Under the pieces are notes generated by a model. It worked only from the letters and a program-made list of their open reading frames with translations. It was not told the origin of the DNA and searched no databases. From the NCBI GenBank assembly GCA_013822885.1, contig PNLC01000002.1:1-62245 (forward strand): a stretch of 62,245 nt of DNA, read 5' to 3'. Source of the DNA: Bradyrhizobium sp. Lineage in GTDB: Bacteria; Pseudomonadota; Alphaproteobacteria; Rhizobiales; Xanthobacteraceae. Positions within the stretch are counted from its first letter, which is position 1. Every line of letters starts with the position of its first letter. Position numbers and translations under genes: made by a program. Positions 35,666 through 44,800 of the stretch are shown in pieces.

Positions 35666-35684
35666 GGCCCGGATGGATCGGGCC
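35666..35684 (+). promoter_or_regulatory. Inverted repeat between fecR and giant exoprotein gene, cassette 1
   Basis: GGCCCG and CGGGCC form a perfect 6-bp stem with loop GATGGAT, starting right after the fecR stop. No T-run follows. It could be an attenuator, an mRNA processing site or noise. No matching hairpin was seen at the same place in cassette 2. Confidence 0.3.
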
Positions 35685-35887
35685 GATCGCACGATTTCGC
35701 GCGATGGGGTGAGATTCAGTCGGATCGTTGAAGGGGGAAGGTCACACCCTAAACTCGTTTGAAAAAATTCGGCGCAGCACGTTGCGCACTTGCCGTTGCT
35801 CACTCGTCTAGGGACGTCGGGAAAATCCGACGCTTGGCTGAAGCCGTGGGGGCGAAGGCCGATAATTTGACGAGAGAGTGCCAATTC

Positions 35888-38800
35888 ATGCTTCTGCCAG
35901 TTGTTGCCGCCGCACCGCGCTCTTTTTCCGCTCGTCGTCTCTCGAAACGCGCCTTGCTGTTCGCGGGTGTAAGCGCGACCGCGCTTTTCGCCGCTGGTCA
36001 TTGCGCGCTCGCCCGCCCCTTGGGCGGGCAGGCGCCGTCTCCGTCCACGGCGGCTATGGCAGCCGCGCAGGGAGCCTCGCAGGCCGCGCAGCAGGCGAGT
36101 AATGCGCTGAGGCGGGCCACGCAGTCGCTTCAGGCCATGCAGTCGGCGCAGCAGGCCGCCCGTGATCTCGCGCGGACCACGCCGACCACGGTGCAAAACG
36201 GCCTGCAGGCCGGTGGTCTGGTGGTGATGCCGGGCGCGACACCGGGGGCGACCGACGGCGGTGCGGGATTGTGGCAGGGCGCCAATCTGCCGACCGAGTC
36301 CTCGAGCGGCGGCCGCACCCAGGTCACGGTCAGGCAGAACCAGCAGAAGGCGATCCTGACCTGGAAGGAATTCAACGTCGGCCGCGAGACCGATCTCTAT
36401 TTCGACCAGCGCGCCGGCGGCGCCGACGTCCAGAACTGGATCGCGCTGAACCGTGTGGGCCCGGGCGCGGCGCCGAGCCAGATCCTCGGCTCCGTCAAGG
36501 CCGAGGGGCAGGTCTATGTCATCAACCAGAGCGGCATCATCTTCGGCGGCGCGAGCCAGGTGAATGTCCATACGCTGGTTGCTTCGAGCCTGAGTCTGTC
36601 CAATGCGCAACTCATGGCGGGCATCAACAATCCTCTTGTGAGCGGCGGCGGCGGCGACACCTATTCCGTGCCGCAATTCGGGTATCTTGGACAGCCGCGC
36701 CCAGAGGGGAGCTTTGAGATCGACGATCCCAGACAAGTCCCACGCACCGCGATCGGCGCGCCTGCCGGAGATGTGATGGTCGAGGCCGGTGCGCAGATCG
36801 CAACGGTCAGCGGCGGCAAGGCGATGCTGTTTGCGCCGCATGTGGTCAATTCCGGATCGATTTCGGCGCCGGATGGCCAGGTCATCATGGCGGCCGGTGA
36901 GCAGGTCTATCTCAGGACCAGCCTGATCGTGGAGCGTGACCTCACAAAGCCGTTTCATCTGAACGTGCGCGGTCTGGATGTGGCGGTTTCGGCACCGATG
37001 CCCTGGCTGTTCACTCGCAATCAGAAAAATTTTGACAATCAGAATTTCACCGTAGGCGTGCAAACCATCGTTCTTCCGGAAATGGAGGCGCGAGCGGCCG
37101 CGGTCGACTACCGCGTGGTGAATAATGGTGTCGTGCAGGCCGACCGCGGAAATATCACTGTAACCGCGCGCAACGTCGTTCAGAATGGCGCATTGCTCGC
37201 GGCAACCGCCCTGAACAACCGCGATGGCTCGATCCGGCTGCAAGCCTGGGGTCAGGGCATCCCGTGCGAGGGGGACTGTGGGACCAACAACTTTCTGTAC
37301 TGGTCGCCCGGCAGGGTAACGTTGGCGACAGGAAGCGTGACGGCGGCCATGCCAGATCTTTCCGACACCAGCGAGATGGAACTGTCGTCGCTGCTGACAC
37401 GCTACACGCCGGGGCGCGTCGAACTGCGCGGCGACCTGATCGACATCGAACAGCAGGCGAACGTCATTGTCCCCGCCGGCACCATCAGCGTGGTGGCGAG
37501 CAAAAATCCTTGGGCCGACGAGCAGCCGGTAGGCGAGACGCCGCGCGACGGCAGCCGGGTCTATATCGGCGAAGATGCCTATCTCAGCGTCGCCGGGCTG
37601 CAGGATGTGCTGTTGGCGATGGAAAGCAACGTCATCGAGGCGGAGCTGCGGATCAACGAGCTGCGCGACTCGCCGCTCTATCGGGATTCATGGCTACGCG
37701 GACAGACGGTCTATGTTGACCGGCGCAAGAGCGGAACGTTTACCGATGGTTTGATGTCCGGTGTGCGGTGGGTGACAAAGGACGGTAATTACATCCCCGG
37801 AGCCTGGGTCGGCACACCGCTTGCCGACGTATCGGCCTGGGTTGGCGTCGGCAAGACCAATCTCGCCGAACTGTCGACGCAGGGCGGTTCGATCATTCTG
37901 AAGTCGGCTGGATCGGTAGTCACGCGGTCAGGCTCGATCCTCGACGTCTCGGGGGGCTCGGTTCGCTATTCGGATGGCTGGATCAAAACGACCAGGCTGC
38001 TGGGCGCCGACGGGCGCATCTACGACATCGGAGATGCCAGACCGGATCAGGCATATGTGGCTCTCGCCGGAGGCTTCACCAGGTCGCACGCCCGCTGGGA
38101 CGTTACGGAGACCTGGACCAACCTGCTCGGCAAGTCGGGCGCTCGCTACGAGCGCGGTTACACCGAGGGCCGCAAGGCCGGCTCCATCCAGTTCTATGCG
38201 GGCGAAGGCGTCGTGCTTGAGGGCGGCTATTGGGGCGGCACGGTCGTTGGCGAGCGACAGGCTGGCACGGGCGAACTCGCGCAGGCGGGTACAATGACGT
38301 TCGGCGGCACGGGCGACGACAAGAAGCTGTGGTTGCTGGGCAATCTGATCATAACCAACGATCCGGTTCTGCTGCCGGCAGATTTCAGCGCGACGACGCC
38401 GCTGGCGTCATCCTGGTATTCCGGCAGCCCGGGCGTTACGGATTCATTCCTGTTCCGCACGACCTATCTCGATTCCGATGTGCTGGGCGCTGCCGGCTTC
38501 GGCGCGATTGAACTCTATGTCACGAAGAGCTTCTCGCTGGAGAAGGGCACGGCTCTCGAGTTGGCGCCAGGCAGTTCGTTTACGGTCGAAGCCAACACCG
38601 TCGACGCCTACACCCAGGATTTCAGGATCGACGGCGTGATCCGAGCGGCCGGCGGCAGCGTGAAGCTCAATCAGGCGGAGAACGTGTATTTTGGTTCTGG
38701 CGCTGCCATTGACGCCAGCGGTCAATGGGTCAACCAACGGACGGGTGCCGCAACGATAGCAGCCCCGGTCATCGGCGGTGGTAGCATCGAGGTCATGAAT

Positions 38801-41800
38801 GCACGGTTCGAGTCGGGCGCCGTTCTCGATGTCTCCGGCGGCGGCTGGTACCGACTGCAAAAAAGCAAGTATGAGCTGCGGGCAGGGGACGCAGGCGCGA
38901 TCACTCTTTCCGACGTCGACGCTGCGCAACTCCTGAAGGCCGATCTGCGCGGCTATGCGGCCGGGTCGGGCGGCAGCCTCACCTTCGACACGAGTTCGTC
39001 CCTCCGGATCGGCGGCACTGCTTCGGCGCCCGCGGGTACCGTCCGTCTGGCGGAGACGCTGTACTCCGACCTTGGTTTCCGTTCGGTCCAGATCACTTCT
39101 GGCGGTGACATTACCGTTGCGGACGGGGCCACCATCAGGCAACTGCCGCACAGCATCGACATGACGGACGCCGCCCGCGTCGACTCGGGCGCATCGATTA
39201 CAGAGTTGGGCTCGCTGGTCGTGCTGCCGTTGTCGCAGCGTGCGGACCTCGCGCCGACGTCGCTCTCGCTCACGGGCCGCAATGTGACGATCGGAACCGG
39301 GGCCACGGTTGCGACCGATGTCGGCGGCAGCATCACCGTGGCGGTTCAGAGCACTACGGCCGGCGGCACGATCAGGATCGACGGCCGGCTGGAGGCGCTG
39401 GCTGGAAAGATCAATGTTCTGGCTGGATCGGGGACGGTCACCGTCGCCAGCACGGCGGCGCTCGTGGCGAACGGCCTGGCACTCATCGAAACGGATGGCC
39501 GGGGACAGCGGGATGGCGTCGTGCTCGGCGGCGGCTCGGTGACCTTGGATGCCGGTTCTATCGTTATGGAATCCGGTTCGCTGATCGACGTCTCGGGCAC
39601 CAGCGGGGAGATCGACGTGCCAGCGGGCGGGACGCTGGGATCGCGCGGGCGCGTACCGGTCACGCTCGCCAGCGACGCGGGCTCCATTTCGGTCAAGGGC
39701 CAGGGACTGATCGAGGGAACATGGCGCGGCAAGGCCGGCGGCAGCGGCGCGCGCGGCGGTGCTGTAACGTTGGCCACCACGACGACGCCTGTGATCCTGT
39801 CCGACAGCGCGGTCGCGCAGGCGGGGTTGGTCTTCCGTCCGTCAGTGCTTCAATCGTCCGGTTTCGCCGATCTCACTCTCAATGCAATCAGCAGTTTCGT
39901 CCGGCTTGAGGGGGTCGACCTCACGCTTGCGGGCTCGATCTCGATCAGCGGTGCCCTGGTCAATGGCAACGGCGCGGATTCGCGCCTGTCGGCATCCTAC
40001 CTTTCGCTGTATGGAACATCTGCCGCCGCCTCCGCGTCGAACGGCACGCTGACGCTCGCGGCCACCCTGATCGACGTCAAGCAGGTGGCCATCCGCGGCT
40101 TCGCGGAGGCAGTGCTGGACGCGTCCGATATTCGGCTTGTCCCGTACAGTGCCGCCCAGCCGGCGTCGCTCGACATGGCCGGCGTTCTGGTCTTGAGGGC
40201 CGCGCAAATCTATCCGGCCTCGCAAACCAGCGCGACGATCAAGGCGAGCGAAAAGATTATCGTGCAGCAGAACGGCGTCGCGGGTGTGGCGCTGTCCGCA
40301 GGCGGCTCCCTGACGCTGGAGGCGCCGGTGATCGAGCAGGGCGGCACGCTGCGCGCGCCATTCGGCCAGATCGTTCTGAAGGCGTCCGGCAAGTTGACCC
40401 TTGGCGCGGGAAGCGTCACCTCCGTAACGGGCGACGGCCAGATTCTGCCTTACGGCAATCTCAGCGACAACGAGAACTGGACCCTGCCCACCGGCACCGG
40501 CCTGCTGCCCATCATCACGAGCCCACCGGAGAAGCGCATCACGCTGGAAGCCCCGAGCGTCGACCTTGCGTCGGGATCGGTTGTCGACATCCGCGGCGGC
40601 GGCGATCTTCACGCCTGGGAACACGTGGCGGGACCCGGCGGGTCGCATGACGTGCTGACGCGCCCGGGAATGTACGCGATCATGCCGTCGCTGGGCGCGG
40701 TAACCGCGATAGGCGAGCGGATCTGGCTCGACGGCGGCAACGGGATCGCCGCGGGGTGGTACACGCTGCTGCCGGCGCGCTATGCATTGTTGCCGGGCGC
40801 CTACGCCATCCAGATGATGAGCGGCGCGCAAGGCGCGTCGATTCGAGGATCCGTAGGCCTCGCCGACGGTTCCGCGATGATGAGCGGCTATCGCGGCAAT
40901 GCACTCGACGGCAGTCGTGATCAGTTGCGGTCGTCCTGGCGCGTGATGTCGGGCGACGTCGTCCGCAACTACAGCGAATACAACGAGGCCTTCGCCAATA
41001 CGTTCTTTGCCTCCGATGCCTTCAAGCTGACGCAGTATCGCTTGACCGGCAAGGAAATCGTCACGCCGCGGCTGCCCATGGATGGCGGCGCTGTCGTGTT
41101 CAAGGCGACGCAGGACCTGATCTTGAACGGGCAATTGCGCTCGCAGGCGGCGGACGGCGGCCGCGGCGGACTGGTGGATATCGCAGCGGCGAAGATCGCC
41201 GTCGTCGGCGCGGAGCAGGATGCGGGTAATTTGCGCACCAGCGGCTATCTGGTGCTCGACGCCACCAGCCTGTCGAACGTCGGCGCCGGCAGTCTGCTGC
41301 TTGGCGGCATACGCAGTGGCGATACGCGCGGCCTGCGCGTGGATGTGACCGCCGATGACATCATCGTGCGCAACAGCAGCGGTTCGGCGTTGACGGGGTC
41401 GGAGATCATCCTGGCCGCCAGCGAGACCATCGACATCGGCGCCGGCAGCGTCATCGCCGCGCGCGGCGAAGCGCCGAGAGGGTCAGGCGATCTGGTGGTG
41501 GCGCCGCAAGTGGCGCAACTTCCGCAAAACAATGGCACGCCCACAGATCCGAGCGACGATTTCGTGATACCGTCGCGGGACTGGGGCGCGCTGATCCGGC
41601 TGTCGAACGGCGACGCGGTGCGGGTGATCCGCGAGAACGTGGACCTTGCGGCCGGCGGCGTGGTGACGATCGGCGCGGGCGCGACGCTTGCGGGCGGCAA
41701 GGCGCTGCTGATCGACGCCACCCGCAACACCCATATGCAGACCGGCGCGCAGCTTTCGGGCGCGACCCTGTCGGTCGCGTCCGGCCGCATCGGCTTTGGT

Positions 41801-44800
41801 GGCGGCAGCGGCCTGGTGCTCGATCAGGCGGCGCTGGCCATGCTGCGCAATACGCAGAATCTGATCCTGCGCAGCTATACCAGCATCGATTTCCACAAGG
41901 CGGTGGACCTGTCCGGCCTGCGTGCGGTGAACCTGGATGCAGCGGTTCTCACAGGCTACGGCTCGAACAATATCGATGTCGTCGCCAGCCGGCTGGTGCT
42001 GGAGAATTCGACCAGCACCTTCAGCGAGCCGGCCGGCGTCGGCCATGGCCGGCTGAATCTCGTCGCGGACGAACTGGCTTTCGGGCAGGGCGCCAAGGCG
42101 CTGCGCGGGTTCGATACGGTGGTCCTGACTGGCACGACGCGCATCGTCGGCGAAGGCAATGGCTCGCTCGATGCCGGCAACGCCGCCGTGACATTGTTCA
42201 CGCCGGTTCTGACCAGCCGCGGCGGCGCTGCGCAGTCGCTGACCACGACCGGCGAGCTCAGCGTTGCGGCGTATGGCACGACCGCACCGGCGCGTGACCT
42301 CGACAGCCTCGGCGCACGCTGGAGCTTGACGGGCAACTCAATCGCGTTTGGCGGACGGGTCAACGCCCTGGGCGGCACGGTGGAGCTGACCGCCACGCAT
42401 GGCGACGTAGTCCTCGCTGAGGGCGCGTCGATCGACGTCGGCGGCTTCGGCAAGCAGTTCTTCGACATCACCGAATATACCGATGCCGGCCGCATCGCGC
42501 TGACCGCCTTGAACGGCGGCTCGGTGCTGCTGGGCGCCGGCGCCGTGCTCGATCTGGCGGCACTCCCCGGCGGGGGAAGCGGGGGCTCGCTCGGCGTGAT
42601 GTCGGACGGTGGCAACGTGGTGCTCGACGGCACGATCAGGGCGCAGGTGGGCGCTGGTCAACGCGGCGGCTCGTTTTCGCTCGATATCACAGCACTGCCC
42701 AACTTCGCCGCGCTCAACCAGCGCCTGAACGAGGGCGGCTTCTCCAGGTCGCGCGCATTCCGCATTTTTACCGGCGACGTGACGCTGGACGGCACGACGG
42801 TGGCCGAGTCGTTCACACTGGCTGCAGACCACGGCCGCGTGACGATTGCCGGCACGGTCGACGCGCGCGCACGCTACGGCGGCGAGATCGCCATCTATGG
42901 CGGCAATGGCCTGACCATGATTAGTACCGCGGTGCTGCGGGCGGGCGCGACCGATACGGTCGACCATATCGGCTCCGGACGGATCACGCTCGGCATCTCG
43001 GCCGGCACGCTCGTCGTTCAGGGCGGCCTGATCGACGTGGCGGGCGGCGAGGGCGGCAAGGTCACCTTGCGCGCGCCGGTGATCGTGCAGCCTGGCGCCG
43101 ACACCGTCAACGTCGCCTTTGCCGGCACCATTGCCGGCGCGCGCGAGATCGTGCTCGAAGGCTTCAAGCAGTTCGACCTCGCGGCGCTGGCGAACAATTC
43201 CAATTATGTCGGCGTCACCATCAACGGCAGCGGCCAGGCCGAGCTCGATCTTGCCGCCACGGCCGCGGGCAAATTTAACGTGCTCGCCGATTACGGCGCC
43301 GGCACGCTGGTGGAGTTCGTGCGCGACTTCGATATTTCGGCGGCTTACGGCGCGCTCGGTGGCCTCGCCGGCCAGGCGAATTTCCACGCCCGTCCCGGGA
43401 TGGAGCTCAACTACGCCGGCGACATCGTGCTGAAGTCGAACTGGAACCTGGGTGCCGGCATCGTCAATCAGGCTTCCGCGATCGCTGCCGGCGCGATGAC
43501 TCCCATTCCGGCACTGAGCGGCGCGGCCTATGTGGTCGCCGGCAAGGAAAGCGAGCTGCTGCGCGACCATACCATGATGGTCTACCGCACCGGCGGCAGC
43601 ATCCTCGGCGAGCCGGGCTCGCTGACGCTGCGGGCCGAAGGCGACATCGAGCTCAAGGGTAGCGTCACCGACGGCTTCTTCCAGTATGCGGATCCGCTGG
43701 ATCCGACCTATCTCGCAGTCAAAGGCACCAGGTCGGGTAGCGTGAACGTGATGTTCAACGGCGGCCGTAACAACGTCGGCCAGACCCTCACGGCGTTCAA
43801 CGGCTTAGCGACAACCCTTCCGACGTATTACGCTGGGCTTTCCTTTCTCACGCGGGGCTCGTTGGTCACACCGAATCTTTCGACACCGCCGCAGATTGCC
43901 CAGGCTCCCTACAGCGCGGCCTCCAACTCGCCAGCGGCGAATACGGGCAATGCACTGGCCTACACCGTGCAATTCCCGTCGATCACCAAGACGGATGGCT
44001 CGACGGTTCCGGTATCATCCTGGAGCCAAACCTTCGTGGCCGGCGCTGCGACGCAGGGGGAAAGCGCCGATCCGGCACGCCTCGCCGCGGGTTCGGCTGG
44101 CAAGATCGTTCTAAGCCACCAGCCGGCCTACAGCTACATCGACAGCAACGCCACTTTCGTTGTGAATGCGTTCATCGACGGCGGTACATCCTTCGGTCCA
44201 GCAAACGCGCCCTCGGGGGCGTCCGTGGACCCGCTTAATTGGCTCACCACGCTGCGAAACGATGCGGGCACGCGACTCACCGATAGCTCCAGCTTTAACC
44301 TCGCGCTCGGCCAAAGCTCGGATCCGGCCTACAATTATGTGCTCAACCTATGGAACGACTATGCACGTAACTATAGCAAGGTCGAAAAAACCGACTACAG
44401 GTGGTATCAGCCTAGCACCGCTGACAGGCTCCAGATCCTGATGAGATACGACACTTTCGCGCAATTCTATACAACCACGCTCGCTCCCAACCTGTCGACT
44501 ATCGCAGCGCTCTATTCATCGATTAAGCCCGGTACGACAGGCGGCACCGTCAATCCCTCCACGGTCGTACGGACCGGCACTGGCGACATCAAGATCGCGG
44601 CGGGTGGCGACCTGCAACTGAACGGCGGCGCATCGATCTATACAGCAGGCCGGCGCGACCTCGCGGCTTTCAACGATTTCACGACCGCCGCGCCCAACGC
44701 CGTCTACGGCGTGGACGGGGGCCATCTCCATATTGCGGCCGGCGGCAACATCAATGTCGCCCTGCCGACGGATCGCTCGGAGATGAAGCACTACACCGAT

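Noticed and set aside
35594-37243. 549-residue minus-strand ORF
   Set aside because: Antisense to fecR and the N-terminal part of exoprotein 1; Arg/His-rich shadow of high-GC coding DNA.
39842-41134. 430-residue minus-strand ORF
   Set aside because: Antisense to the beta-helix repeats of exoprotein 1.
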